A DNA stretch of 64,000 bases from Saccharothrix longispora (GTDB taxonomy: Bacteria; Actinomycetota; Actinomycetes; Mycobacteriales; Pseudonocardiaceae). The notes beneath the pieces were generated by a model. That model made no database searches. It was not told the DNA's origin and worked only from the letters and a program-made list of their open reading frames with translations. The stretch covers positions 58,251-122,250 of the forward strand of contig NZ_NSDM01000020.1 in the NCBI RefSeq assembly GCF_030852425.1, in the 5' to 3' direction. Position 1 is the first letter of the stretch. The number at the start of each line of letters is the position of its first letter. A program made the position numbers and the translations under genes. Below, in pieces: positions 24,279-32,899 of this stretch.

Positions 24279-24649
24279 CGGGGCCGCAGCGCGAGCGGTT
24301 GGGGGCGGCGCAGGCGGAGCTGCTCCGGGCGCTGCTGGCGGACGGCGCGGCGCCCGCCGGGTTCGACGAGCGCATGGTGCGGGCGGAGAAGCGGGCGCTG
24401 CTGAACAAGCGGCGCGGGATCGTGGGGTCGCTGCGGCCGGACGTGGCCGCGGAGCTGGGCGAGCGGTTCCGGCCGCTGTTCGACGAGTACGCCGCGGGCA
24501 ACCCCCGGCGGGCGGGCAGCCGGTTCCGGGAGGACGCCGCCGCGTTCGCCGCGTGGGCGGTCGAACGCGGCGAGCTGGAGCCGCCCCGACAGGGGAAGTG
24601 GTTCATGGGGAAGTGGTTCCCGAAGCCGTGGCGGCGGCGGGCAACCTGA
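24275..24649 (+). CDS. Small partner protein coupled to the MNIO enzyme
   Basis: A 124-residue soluble protein, mainly helical. It contains AELLRALLADGAAPAGFDER, KRALLNKRRGIVGSLRPDVA and FRPLFDEYAAGNPRRAGSRF, and has a basic, Trp-rich end. Its GTG start overlaps the MNIO stop (GTGA), the usual sign of translational coupling. In other MNIO systems the next gene encodes a substrate-binding partner, so a recognition or delivery role is inferred. It resembles the C-terminal domain of SCO6045-like proteins, but I cannot confirm that by eye. Confidence 0.72.
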   Translation: MTGPQRERLGAAQAELLRALLADGAAPAGFDERMVRAEKRALLNKRRGIVGSLRPDVAAELGERFRPLFDEYAAGNPRRAGSRFREDAAAFAAWAVERGELEPPRQGKWFMGKWFPKPWRRRAT

Positions 24650-24675
24650 GGCGTGCCGGTTTCCGTCACCGGGGC

Positions 24676-25167
24676 ATGTGGAGACGGATGGTGCCGCTGA
24701 CCGCCCTGCTGCTCGCGACGGCGTGCGGCGCGGTCACCGCGGGCGGGCACGCGGAGTGCACGGAGATCGGCACGCCGGTGGGCATCCGCGTGGACGTCGG
24801 GCACCCCGACGTGACCGCGGTCGAGATCGAGGTTTGCCGGGACGGCTCCTGTGCGACCCCGGCGGTGGAGCTGCGCCCGGCGAGCCGGGCGGTCGAGTCG
24901 ACGTGCACCGGCACCGGGCGGGACGACTCGTGCAGCGCGAGGTCGGAGCCGACGGGTGGCAGGCACGGGTTCGCCGACGTCCCCGGGTTGCCGACCACGC
25001 CGGTCGCGGTGACCGCGCGCCTGCTGGACCAATCCGGATCCGTGCTGGTCGAGCGCGAAATCCGGGTCACCCCCGACATGGCCTACCCCAACGGTCCGGA
25101 CTGCCCAGCGGGTGGGCCGCAAGCAGGCATCTCAGTTGGTGCCGACGGGTCAATCACCGAGCAGTAG
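24676..25167 (+). CDS. Putative lipoprotein with six further Cys, unknown
   Basis: A 163-residue exported protein. The N-terminus (MWRRMVPLTALLLATACG) is a signal peptide with a lipobox ending at Cys17. The mature part is beta-rich (GIRVDVGHPDVTAVEIEVCR) and holds six more Cys, probably in disulfides. It follows the MNIO partner gene by 26 bases on the same strand, so it may belong to the same operon, but nothing links it to Cys modification directly. No ribosome-binding site is obvious before the ATG. Function unknown. Confidence 0.7.
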   Translation: MWRRMVPLTALLLATACGAVTAGGHAECTEIGTPVGIRVDVGHPDVTAVEIEVCRDGSCATPAVELRPASRAVESTCTGTGRDDSCSARSEPTGGRHGFADVPGLPTTPVAVTARLLDQSGSVLVEREIRVTPDMAYPNGPDCPAGGPQAGISVGADGSITEQ

Positions 25168-25171
25168 GGAA

Positions 25172-25218
25172 CCGCTCACTCGGCTGGATTGGTCAAGAAC
25201 CAACCGACCACTCAGCGG
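25172..25218 (+). terminator. Possible hairpin after the lipoprotein gene
   Basis: Outer arms CCGCT (25172-25176) and AGCGG (25214-25218) enclose an inner stem GGATTGGT (25186-25193) with ACCAACC (25199-25205), one base bulged. It stands just after the stop and would end the membrane-protein/MNIO transcript. Confidence 0.35.
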
Positions 25219-25359
25219 CTGCCCACCCCTCCCGCCCCCTTCACCGTCGGCGGGGTCGAGGGCGACGTCACTCCCGGTACACCGGCCGCCCCCGGGTAGC
25301 ACAGCCCTTCCGGCCGTGCGCCCCCGCGGTGCGCGGCACCCCATCGGGAGGTACGGCCT

Positions 25360-25516
25360 GTGAAGAGCACACGTTGGCGCGGCACGACGTGGGGAGCCGC
25401 GCTGGTCGCGGTGACCGTGACGGCGAGCGGCCTGGCACCGGGCGCGGGTGGAGGCCGTCGACAGCGACGGCAACGAGGTGGAGCACACCGTCGTCCGGGC
25501 CTTCAAGGTCGCCTGA
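25360..25516 (+). pseudogene. Remnant of a secreted-protein gene
   Basis: A GTG start with GGGAGG upstream opens a normal signal peptide (STRWRGTTWGAALVAVTVTA, ending near LAPGAG). Immediately after, coding switches frame into VEAVDSDGNEVEHTVVRAFK and a stop at 25514-25516, which looks like the last strand of a beta-sandwich domain. The middle of the gene seems to be deleted, leaving only the two ends. The original function cannot be told. It lies just upstream of an intact secreted protease. Confidence 0.5.
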
Positions 25517-25688
25517 CGCGGCGCGTGGGCGGGGCTCGCGACCGCCCCGCCCACGCGGCACCGGCCACCTGAGACGAATCGCCGCCCGCTGGGCCGCACG
25601 GCGGCGAACCGCGCGGCGTTCCAGTGGCTGAACCGGTCCTCCGCCCTGGTTAGCGTCAGGAGCACGCAACCAGATCAGGGAGGTATCT

Positions 25689-28600
25689 GTGTTGATGTCC
25701 CGATCACGCACGCGCTGGGGGGTCGCGCTGGCCGTCGCGGGCCTCGTGGCCGGCGGCACGTCCGCCACCGCCGCTCCGGCACCCACCGCCGCACCACCCA
25801 CCACCGCCGCCTTACCCACCGCTCCACCGCCCACCACCGGGACGCCGGGCGGCGACCTGCCCCGCACCGTCACCCTCGTCACCGGCGACCGGGTCGTCGT
25901 GGCCGGCGACCGGCTCGTGTCGGTGACCCCCGGCCCCGGCCGGGAAGACCTCGTGTTCCACCGGTTCCACCGCGACGGGCACCTGCACGTGGTGCCGCGC
26001 GACGCCGCCCGGCCGCTCGCCGAGGACCGGCTCGACCTGCGCCTGTTCGACGTCACCGGCCTGGTGGAGGCCGGCTACGACGACGCGCGGCGCGACACCG
26101 TGCCGCTGATCGTCACCGGGACCTCCGCGTCCGGCGCGCGGGTCACCCGCTCGCTGGCCGCGCTGGGCGCGGTGGCCGCCGAGGCGCCCAAGTCCGCGAC
26201 CGCGCTGCCCGCGCTGCTCGCCGACCCCGGCGTCACCAAGGTGTGGCTGGACGGCAAGCGCGAGCCGACGCTGGACCGCTCCACCGCGCAGATCGGCGCG
26301 CCCACCGCGTGGGCCGCCGGGTACACCGGCGCCGGCGTGAAGGTCGCCGTGGTGGACAGCGGCGTCGACCAGGACCACCCGGACCTGGTGGGCAGGCAGG
26401 TCGCCGAGCGCAACTTCACCGGCGACCCGGACGCCACCGACCTGGTGGGCCACGGCACGCACGTCGCCTCGACCGTCGCGAGCACCCGCGCGCCCCACCG
26501 GGGCGTCGCGCCGGACGCGCAGATCATCGACGCCAAGGTGTGCTCGGTGGCGGCCTGCCAGGAGTCCTGGATCGTCGACGGCATGACGTGGGCGGTCGAG
26601 CAGGGCGCGGACGTCCTCAACGTGAGCCTCGGCGGCACCGACGCCCCCGGCCTGGACCCGCTGGAACAGGCCGTGGAGGCGCTGTCCGCGAGCAGCGGCG
26701 CGCTGTTCGTCATCGCCGCGGGCAACTCCGGCCGGCCCGGCACGATCGGTTCGCCGGGCAGCGCCGAGTCCGCGCTCACCGTGGGCGCGGTGGACCGCGA
26801 CGACAGCATCGCGCCGTTCTCCAGCCGCGGCCCGCGCGTCGGCGACGGCGCGCCCAAGCCGGACGTCACCGCGCCCGGCGTGGGCATCGTGGCCGCCGAG
26901 GCGAACAGCGGCGGCGACCACGTCGCCGCCTCCGGCACGTCCATGGCCACCCCGCACGTCGCGGGCGCCGCCGCGCTGCTCGCCCAGCAGCACCCCGACT
27001 GGACCGGCGCGCGGATCAAGGCCGCCCTCATGGCGTCCGCCGAGGCCAACCCCGAGCTGACCGCGTTCGACCAGGGCGCGGGCCGCGTGGACCTCGCGCA
27101 GGCGATCACCGCCGCCGTCGTCGCAGACCCGCCGTCGCTGTCGTTCGGCTCGCAGCCGTGGCCGCACGACGACGACACCCCCGTGACGAAGCAGCTGACC
27201 CTGCACAACACGGGCCCGCGGGCGGTCACCGCACCGGTGACCGTCGAGGCGACCGGCCCCGACGGGAAGCCCGCGCCGGCCGGCCTGTTCACCGCCGAAC
27301 CCGCCACCGCCGCCATCCCGGCGGGCGGGCGGACCACCGTCACCGTCACCGCCGACACCCGCGCCGGCACGCTCGACGGCGCGTACTCGGGCGCCGTCGT
27401 CGTCGGCGACGCGCTGCGGGCGCCGATCGGCGTCGACCGCGAGCAGGAGAGCTACGACATCACCGCGCGGTTCGTCGACGCGACCGGCGGGAAGCCCTTC
27501 TCCCACTCCGGCGTGATCATCGGCCTGGACAACGCCGTGTTCACGTTCCTCGACGGCGACAGCGGCGCCGTCACCACCCGCCTGCCCAAGGGCGAGTACA
27601 CCGCGCAGGTCACCGTGGTCACCGGGGACGAGGAGAACCCGGCGCACGCGCTGCTGCCGCGGCCGAGCCTGTCGGTCACCAAGGCCGAGACCGTGGTGTT
27701 CGACGCGCGCGCCGCGAAACCGGTGGAGGTCACCGCGCCGGACCCCGGCGCCACGCCGTCCATCGCGGACATCGGCGTCACCCGCACCCGCGGGGACCGC
27801 AGGACCAGCGTCGGCTCGGCGTTCATCGGCGGGTTCCCGGAATCGCTGACCCTCGCCCACACCGGTCCCGCGCTGCCCGACGACGAACTGGCCGTGTCGG
27901 TCGGCGCCCAGTACGAGGGCGTCCCGGTCGGTGACACCCCGGTGAACTACCGGTTCGCCTGGATCGAACGCGGCGAGGTGCCCACCGGGTTCGTCCGGGC
28001 GCCCGCCAGGCGCGACCTCGCCGAGGTGCGCACCGCGCTCGGGCCCGTGCCCGGGGGCAGGCGGGTGCTGCACGGCGGCATGGCGGTGAACCCGGACAGC
28101 GGCGGCGGCTGGGCCACCCTGTTCCCGGTGCCCCCCGGCGGCGAGGTGGTCGACCTCGTCACCGTCGAGGACTTCACCTGGACGTGGGTGGTCCTCCAGG
28201 TCTCGGGGGACTTCACGGTCGAGGCCGACTACGAGGCGGCGGGCGACCGCCCGTACCGCGCGGGCCGCACCTACCGGGAGCGGTTCCTGTCCCCGGTGTT
28301 CGGGCCCGGCCTGCCCGGGGAGCGGTACACCTACGCGGGTCGCCTCGGCGACGAGGTCCAGGTCGGCATCCCGCTGCTGAACGACTCCGCGAACCACCTC
28401 GGCGGCTCCGCCTACGCCACCGCGCGCACCGCGCTGTACCGCGACGGCGTGGAGGTCGGTTCGACGGCCCGCCCCAACGGCGTGTTCACCGTGCCCACCG
28501 GCCCGGCCGGCTACCGGATCGAGGCCGACCTCACCCGCGCGCCGGGCGTCTCCGAGTTCGCCACGCGGGTCAGCGGCCGGTGGACGTTCCGCTCGGACAC

Positions 28601-28937
28601 CGTGACCGGTGAGCGGGTGAAGCCCCTGCCGCTGTCGGTGGTGCGGTTCACGCCGGAACTGGACGCGACCGGCGGCACGCCCGCCGGGCGGGTGCTGCGC
28701 GTGCCGCTGACCGTCGAGCAGCAGCACGGGGCCGACGCCGGCCGCGTGCGCGGCGTCCGGGTCGAGGTGTCGTTCGACGACGGGGAGTCGTGGTCGGCGG
28801 TGCCCGTGGTCGGGAACTCCGCGCTCGTGCGCAACCCCGCCGGGGCGGGGTTCGCGGCGCTGCGCGCCAAGGGCACCGACAGCAGGGGCAACACGTTCGA
28901 GCACTCCGTGCTCCGGGCCTACCGGATCACCGGCTGA
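25689..28937 (+). CDS. Secreted S8-family subtilisin-like serine protease
   Basis: A 1082-residue exported protease. A signal peptide (residues 1-31) is followed by a propeptide-like region to about residue 195. The peptidase S8 domain has an intact triad: VAVVDSGVDQDHPDL (Asp about 221), GHGTHVAST (His about 255) and GTSMATPHVAGAAALL (Ser about 420). Past residue 480 come several beta-sandwich modules of Fn3/Ig type with no further catalytic motif. The GTG at 25689 follows GGGAGGT; ATG at 25695 is also in frame. It is probably released to digest extracellular protein. Confidence 0.93.
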   Translation: MLMSRSRTRWGVALAVAGLVAGGTSATAAPAPTAAPPTTAALPTAPPPTTGTPGGDLPRTVTLVTGDRVVVAGDRLVSVTPGPGREDLVFHRFHRDGHLHVVPRDAARPLAEDRLDLRLFDVTGLVEAGYDDARRDTVPLIVTGTSASGARVTRSLAALGAVAAEAPKSATALPALLADPGVTKVWLDGKREPTLDRSTAQIGAPTAWAAGYTGAGVKVAVVDSGVDQDHPDLVGRQVAERNFTGDPDATDLVGHGTHVASTVASTRAPHRGVAPDAQIIDAKVCSVAACQESWIVDGMTWAVEQGADVLNVSLGGTDAPGLDPLEQAVEALSASSGALFVIAAGNSGRPGTIGSPGSAESALTVGAVDRDDSIAPFSSRGPRVGDGAPKPDVTAPGVGIVAAEANSGGDHVAASGTSMATPHVAGAAALLAQQHPDWTGARIKAALMASAEANPELTAFDQGAGRVDLAQAITAAVVADPPSLSFGSQPWPHDDDTPVTKQLTLHNTGPRAVTAPVTVEATGPDGKPAPAGLFTAEPATAAIPAGGRTTVTVTADTRAGTLDGAYSGAVVVGDALRAPIGVDREQESYDITARFVDATGGKPFSHSGVIIGLDNAVFTFLDGDSGAVTTRLPKGEYTAQVTVVTGDEENPAHALLPRPSLSVTKAETVVFDARAAKPVEVTAPDPGATPSIADIGVTRTRGDRRTSVGSAFIGGFPESLTLAHTGPALPDDELAVSVGAQYEGVPVGDTPVNYRFAWIERGEVPTGFVRAPARRDLAEVRTALGPVPGGRRVLHGGMAVNPDSGGGWATLFPVPPGGEVVDLVTVEDFTWTWVVLQVSGDFTVEADYEAAGDRPYRAGRTYRERFLSPVFGPGLPGERYTYAGRLGDEVQVGIPLLNDSANHLGGSAYATARTALYRDGVEVGSTARPNGVFTVPTGPAGYRIEADLTRAPGVSEFATRVSGRWTFRSDTVTGERVKPLPLSVVRFTPELDATGGTPAGRVLRVPLTVEQQHGADAGRVRGVRVEVSFDDGESWSAVPVVGNSALVRNPAGAGFAALRAKGTDSRGNTFEHSVLRAYRITG

Positions 28938-28940
28938 GCC

Positions 28941-28976
28941 GGTGGGAGGGGCGTCCGCGCCGGAGCCCCTCCCACC
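28941..28976. terminator. Bidirectional terminator between the protease and hemQ
   Basis: GGTGGGAGGGGC (28941-28952) and GCCCCTCCCACC (28965-28976) form a perfect 12-base stem with a 12-base loop, three bases after the protease stop and between convergent genes. Confidence 0.7.
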
Positions 28977-28985
28977 GCCCCTGCG

Positions 28986-29025
28986 TCAGGGCGGGCTCCG
29001 TCAGGGCGGGCTCCGTCAGGGCAGG
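28986..29025. repeat. 15-base tandem repeat over the hemQ stop
   Basis: TCAGGGCGGGCTCCG occurs twice in tandem (28986-29000, 29001-29015), followed by a partial third copy from 29016. Read on the minus strand, each unit carries an in-frame TGA. hemQ therefore ends in three spaced stops, the first being the real one at 29018-29016. Confidence 0.7.
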
Positions 29026-29708
29026 TTGGCGACCAGCTCCGCCGCCGGCACGCGGGTGCCGGTGTAGAACGGCACCTCCTCGCGCACGTGGCGGCGCGCC
29101 TCGGTGCCGCGCAGGTGCCGCATCAGGTCCACGATGCGGTGCAGCTCGTCCGCCTCGAAGGCGAGGATCCACTCGTAGTCGCCCAGCGCGAACGACGCGA
29201 CCGTGTTCGCGCGCACGTCCGGGTAGTCCCGCGCCTCCTTGCCGTGGTCGGCGAGCATGCGGCGCCGGTCCTCGTCGGGCAGCAGGTACCACTCGTAGGA
29301 CCGCACGAACGGGTACACGCAGACGTACTTGCGGGGGTCCTCGCCGGCCAGGAACGCCGGGATGTGGCTGCGGTTGAACTCGGCGGGCCGGTGCAGCGCC
29401 ACCTGGCTCCACACCGGGGTCGAGGCGCGGCCCACCGCGGTGCGGCGGAACCCGGTGTACGCCTGCTGGACCTGCTCGATCTCCTCGGCGTGCCACCAGA
29501 TCAGGTAGTCGGCGTCCGCGCGCAGACCGGCCACGTCGTACACCCCGCGCACCACGACGCCCTTGCCCTCCAGGCCGTCCAGGTACTCCTGGGCCTCCGC
29601 CGCGGCCGGGCCGCGGTCATCGGGCAGGCGGCCGGGCTCCACCCGGAAGACCGACCACATGGTGTAGCGGATGGTGTCGTTGAGCTCGGTGTAGTTCAAG
29701 CGGGACAT
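29016..29708 (-). CDS. hemQ: Coproheme decarboxylase HemQ (chlorite dismutase family)
   Basis: A 230-residue protein of the chlorite-dismutase fold that converts iron-coproporphyrin to haem b, the last step of the coproporphyrin-dependent pathway. Seen: RLNYTELNDTIRYTMWSVF at the N-terminus, KYVCVYPFVRSYEWYLLPDE with the reactive Tyr region, and DYEWILAFEADELHRIVDLM near the haem site. Length is normal for actinobacteria. The ATG at 29708 is used. It is third in the hemE-hemY-hemQ order, 26 bases after hemY. The function is well supported by the operon. Confidence 0.95.
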   Translation of the reverse strand: MSRLNYTELNDTIRYTMWSVFRVEPGRLPDDRGPAAAEAQEYLDGLEGKGVVVRGVYDVAGLRADADYLIWWHAEEIEQVQQAYTGFRRTAVGRASTPVWSQVALHRPAEFNRSHIPAFLAGEDPRKYVCVYPFVRSYEWYLLPDEDRRRMLADHGKEARDYPDVRANTVASFALGDYEWILAFEADELHRIVDLMRHLRGTEARRHVREEVPFYTGTRVPAAELVANLP

Positions 29709-29734
29709 GCCGTCAATCCTCTCACTGCGGGTGG

Positions 29735-31153
29735 TCAGCGGACCCTGCCGAGCACGTGAGCGGCGACACGGGCCGCGGCCGCGTCGGCGGTCGCGACGCA
29801 CGCCGGGATGCCCACGCCGTGCAGCGTCGCGCCCGCCACGGCCAGGCCGGGCACCTCCGCCACCGCGTCCTCGACGGCCCGGACCAGGTCGAGGTGGCCC
29901 ACGCCGTACTGCGGCAGACCACCGCCCCACCGGGTGACGACGGCGTCGACGGGCACGGCAGTGACGCCGGCCAGCAGGGCCAGGTCGCGCCGGACCGCGG
30001 CGACCAGGTCCTCGTCGTCGCGCTGGAGCAGGTGCTCCTCGCCGTGCCTGCCGACGCTGCCGCGCACCAGCACCGGCTCGCCGGCCAGGTGCGCCCACTT
30101 GCGGCTGGAGAACGTGAACGCCTTCGCCGTGTACGGCACGCCGTCCGGGCCGCGCTCGCCCTCGGCCAGCAGCACGCCGGACCGCTCGGGCAGCGCCGTG
30201 CCGGGCGGCAGCGCCAGCGCCACCACGGCCATGGACGCCAGTTCCACCTCGGCGTAGCGGCGCGACGCGGCGGGCGCGACGTCGGCGAGCAGCTTGCGGG
30301 CCGACGGGGCGGGCACGGCGAGCACCACGCCGTCCACGTCGAGGGCCTCGGGCGCGGCGGGCGTGCCGATCTCCAGGCGCCAGCCGCGCTCGCGGCGCAG
30401 CAGCGCGCGGACCGGCAGGCCGAGCCTCGTGCGGACGCCCGCCACCTCGGCCAAGCGGTGCACCAGGCTCGCCAGGCCGTCGCTGAGCGTGCCGAAGACC
30501 GGCGGCCGGGCGACCCTCGGCTGGGGCGGGGCGGGCATCGTCGTCGCGGCGGCGGCCACCAGCGAGCCCACGCCCGAGTCGAGCGCGGTGGCCAGCTGCG
30601 GCATGGTCGCGCGCAGCCCGAGCGAGTCGGCGCGGCCCGCGTACACGCCGCCCAGCAGCGGCCCCACCAGGCGGTCCCCCACCTCCGGGCCGAACCGCTC
30701 GGCCAGCAGCGCGCCGACCGCGACGTCCGCGCCGTCGAGGCGGATCGGCGGCAGCTCCGGTTCGGCGGCGACCCGGCGCACGCCCTCGTCGGACAGCACC
30801 TGGCGCACCGCCTCCACCGACGCGGGGACACCCATCAGGGTGTGCACGGGGATCGGGCGGGTGCGGCCGGCGGCGTGGATGGTCGAGGGCGCGCCCGTGG
30901 GGTGCACGAGCCGGTCGGCCAGGCCCAGCTCGGTGACCAGCTCGGCCGCCTCGGGCCTGCGGTGCAGGAACGCCTCCGTGCCCACGTCGTAGGCGCGACC
31001 GCCGACCTCGGCGGTGCGCAGCTTGCCGCCCAGCCGGTCGGCCTGCTCGACGACGGTGATCTCCGCGTCCGGGCCGAGCAGGTGCCGCAACCGGTGCGCG
31101 GCGGCCAGGCCGGAGATCCCACCGCCGACCACCGCGACCCGCGACGGCCTCAC
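29735..31153 (-). CDS. hemY: Coproporphyrinogen III oxidase (HemY/CgoX type)
   Basis: A 472-residue FAD enzyme oxidising coproporphyrinogen III to coproporphyrin III in Gram-positive haem synthesis; older names are hemG or protoporphyrinogen oxidase. The N-terminal dinucleotide motif VAVVGGGISGLAAAHRLRHL is intact. DRLGGKLRTAEVGGRAYDVG follows, and the C-terminal FAD motif region (PQYGVGHLDLVRAVEDAVAE) is present. The start GTG at 31153 overlaps the hemE stop (GTGA), so the two are coupled. Presence of hemQ argues for the coproporphyrin substrate. Confidence 0.93.
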   Translation of the reverse strand: MRPSRVAVVGGGISGLAAAHRLRHLLGPDAEITVVEQADRLGGKLRTAEVGGRAYDVGTEAFLHRRPEAAELVTELGLADRLVHPTGAPSTIHAAGRTRPIPVHTLMGVPASVEAVRQVLSDEGVRRVAAEPELPPIRLDGADVAVGALLAERFGPEVGDRLVGPLLGGVYAGRADSLGLRATMPQLATALDSGVGSLVAAAATTMPAPPQPRVARPPVFGTLSDGLASLVHRLAEVAGVRTRLGLPVRALLRRERGWRLEIGTPAAPEALDVDGVVLAVPAPSARKLLADVAPAASRRYAEVELASMAVVALALPPGTALPERSGVLLAEGERGPDGVPYTAKAFTFSSRKWAHLAGEPVLVRGSVGRHGEEHLLQRDDEDLVAAVRRDLALLAGVTAVPVDAVVTRWGGGLPQYGVGHLDLVRAVEDAVAEVPGLAVAGATLHGVGIPACVATADAAAARVAAHVLGRVR

Positions 31154-32193
31154 CGCGCGGACCCGTGCACCATCTCGACGGCCCGGGTGATGACGTCCGG
31201 ATCGGTGTCGGGCAGCACGCCGTGGCCGAGGTTGAAGATGTGCCCGGCGGCGGCCCGGCCCTCCCGCTTGATGCGCTCGACCTCGCGCTCCAGCGCGGGC
31301 AGGCCCGCGAACAGCAGCGCCGGGTCCAGGTTGCCCTGCACGACCGGCTTGGGCAGGTGCGGCGCGGCCCGTTCGAGGCGCTCGACGGCCACGTCCAGCG
31401 GGGTGCGCCAGTCGACGCCCACCACGTCCGCGCCCGCCTCGCGCATCGCGGGCAGCAGCTCGGAGGTGCCGACGCCGAAGTGGATGCGCGGCACCGACGT
31501 GACGCTGCCGAGGACCCGCGTGGAGTGCGGCAGCACGAACTCGCGGTAGTCGCGCTCGGACAGCGCGCCCGCCCACGAGTCGAACAGCTGCACCGCCTTC
31601 ACGCCGGCCGCGACCTGCACGCGCAGGAACTCGGCGGTGATGTCCGCGAGGTGGCCGAGCAGGGCGTGCCACAGCTCGGGGTCGCCGTGCATGAGCGCCT
31701 TCGTGCGCTCGTGGTTCTTGCTGGGGCCGCCCTCGACGAGGTAGGAGGCGAGCGTGAACGGCGCGCCCGCGAACCCGATCAGCGGGACGCCGCCCAGGTT
31801 GTCGTTGAGCAGCCCGACGGCCTCGGCGACCGGCCGCACCTGCTCCTCGTGCAGCCGGGGCAGCGCGTCGACGTCCTGCCTGGTCCGCACCGGCTTCGCG
31901 ACGACCGGCCCCGTGCCGGGCACGATGTCCAGGTCGATGCCCGCGGCCTTGAGCGGCACGACGATGTCGGAGAAGAGGATCGCGCCGTCCACGTCGTGGC
32001 GGCGGACCGGCTGGAGCGTGATCTCGCAGACCATCTCCGGGTCCAGGCACGCGTCCAGCATCGCGGTGCCTTCGCGCAGCTTGCGGTACTCGGGCAGCGA
32101 GCGACCCGCCTGCCGCATGAACCAGACCGGGGTTCGGGACGGCCGGCCGCCGCGCGCGGCGACGAGCAACGGGGCTTCGGTGATGTCGTTCAT
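31150..32193 (-). CDS. hemE: Uroporphyrinogen decarboxylase
   Basis: A 347-residue TIM-barrel enzyme that decarboxylates uroporphyrinogen III to coproporphyrinogen III. Seen: TPVWFMRQAGRSLPEYRKLR (substrate arginines), ILFSDIVVPLKAAGIDLDI (catalytic Asp region), GFAGAPFTLASYLVEGGPSK and GHIFNLGHGVLPDTDPD. The ATG at 32193 is preferred; one four codons earlier is in frame. It is the first gene of the haem operon and diverges from DUF3000, an arrangement I recall from mycobacteria. Confidence 0.95.
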   Translation of the reverse strand: MNDITEAPLLVAARGGRPSRTPVWFMRQAGRSLPEYRKLREGTAMLDACLDPEMVCEITLQPVRRHDVDGAILFSDIVVPLKAAGIDLDIVPGTGPVVAKPVRTRQDVDALPRLHEEQVRPVAEAVGLLNDNLGGVPLIGFAGAPFTLASYLVEGGPSKNHERTKALMHGDPELWHALLGHLADITAEFLRVQVAAGVKAVQLFDSWAGALSERDYREFVLPHSTRVLGSVTSVPRIHFGVGTSELLPAMREAGADVVGVDWRTPLDVAVERLERAAPHLPKPVVQGNLDPALLFAGLPALEREVERIKREGRAAAGHIFNLGHGVLPDTDPDVITRAVEMVHGSAR

Positions 32194-32291
32194 CTCGCCC
32201 CCCATCGTCCCACGTGGTGGTCGGCCGGCGTCGTCAGGTCCGGCGTCGTCGGGCCCGGCGTGCCGCACGCGCCCCGGGGCGTTCGGGGGCC

Positions 32292-32297
32292 TAAGGT
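32292..32297 (+). promoter_or_regulatory. Probable -10 hexamer, leaderless DUF3000 gene
   Basis: TAAGGT, seven bases before the GTG at 32305, with no ribosome-binding site. Confidence 0.45.
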
Positions 32298-32304
32298 CCG
32301 AGGT

Positions 32305-32841
32305 GTGACGGAGCCCGAACTCTTCCAGCGGGCGGTGGCGACGCTGCGGTCGGTGCGGACCCGGCCGGAGCTGGAGTTGACCGAGGTCCGGCCGCCGCAG
32401 CGGCTCGCGCCTTGGGCCTTCGCGCTGACCGCGGAGGTGACCGGGCCCGCGGACGAGCTGTCCACCGGCCGCCTGGTGCTGCTGCACGACCCGGACGGCG
32501 TCGACGCCTGGTCCGGCGTGTTCCGGCTGGTCGCCTACGTGCGCGTCGAGCTGGACGCGGAACTGGCGGCCGACCCCCTGCTGCCCGAGGTCGGCTGGTC
32601 GTGGCTGGTCGAGGCCCTGGACGTCGCCGGGGCCCCCTACCTTGCGCTGGGCGGCACCGTGACCCAGACGTCGTCGGCCCGCTTCGGCGACATCGCCGGC
32701 CCGGCCCGCACCGACGACCTGGAGCTGCGCGCCTCCTGGACGGCCCGCGACGCCGACCTGAGCGCCCACGGCACCGCGTTCTACGACCTGATGGCCACCG
32801 CCGTGGGCCTCCCCCCGGTAGGCGTGACCACCCTCCGCTGA
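32305..32841 (+). CDS. DUF3000 family protein
   Basis: A 178-residue cytoplasmic protein of the actinobacterial DUF3000 family. Seen: RPPQRLAPWAFALTAEV, GRLVLLHDPDGVDAWSGVFR, a LLPEVGWSWLVEALD motif and SSARFGDIAGPARTDDLELR. The function is unknown. In mycobacteria it sits between hemE and rnd, and here the order hemE, DUF3000, rnd is kept with a dipeptidase and a response regulator inserted. The GTG at 32305 is used, with a TAAGGT hexamer seven bases upstream. Confidence 0.88.
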   Translation: MTEPELFQRAVATLRSVRTRPELELTEVRPPQRLAPWAFALTAEVTGPADELSTGRLVLLHDPDGVDAWSGVFRLVAYVRVELDAELAADPLLPEVGWSWLVEALDVAGAPYLALGGTVTQTSSARFGDIAGPARTDDLELRASWTARDADLSAHGTAFYDLMATAVGLPPVGVTTLR

Positions 32842-32863
32842 CCCGCGAGTCGTACGTCCAAGC

Positions 32864-32899
32864 CCCGGGAGTCCGACACCCGGGGGTCGGACTCCCGGG
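32864..32899. terminator. Bidirectional terminator between DUF3000 and the dipeptidase
   Basis: CCCGGGAGTCCGAC (32864-32877) and GTCGGACTCCCGGG (32886-32899) are perfect 14-base arms with an 8-base loop. The repeat abuts the dipeptidase stop at 32900, between convergent genes. Confidence 0.8.

Noticed and set aside
22297..25122. 941-codon minus-strand frame over the MNIO cluster
   Set aside because: It is antisense to Cys-tailed proteins and the DUF692 enzyme, whose motifs are clear on the plus strand.
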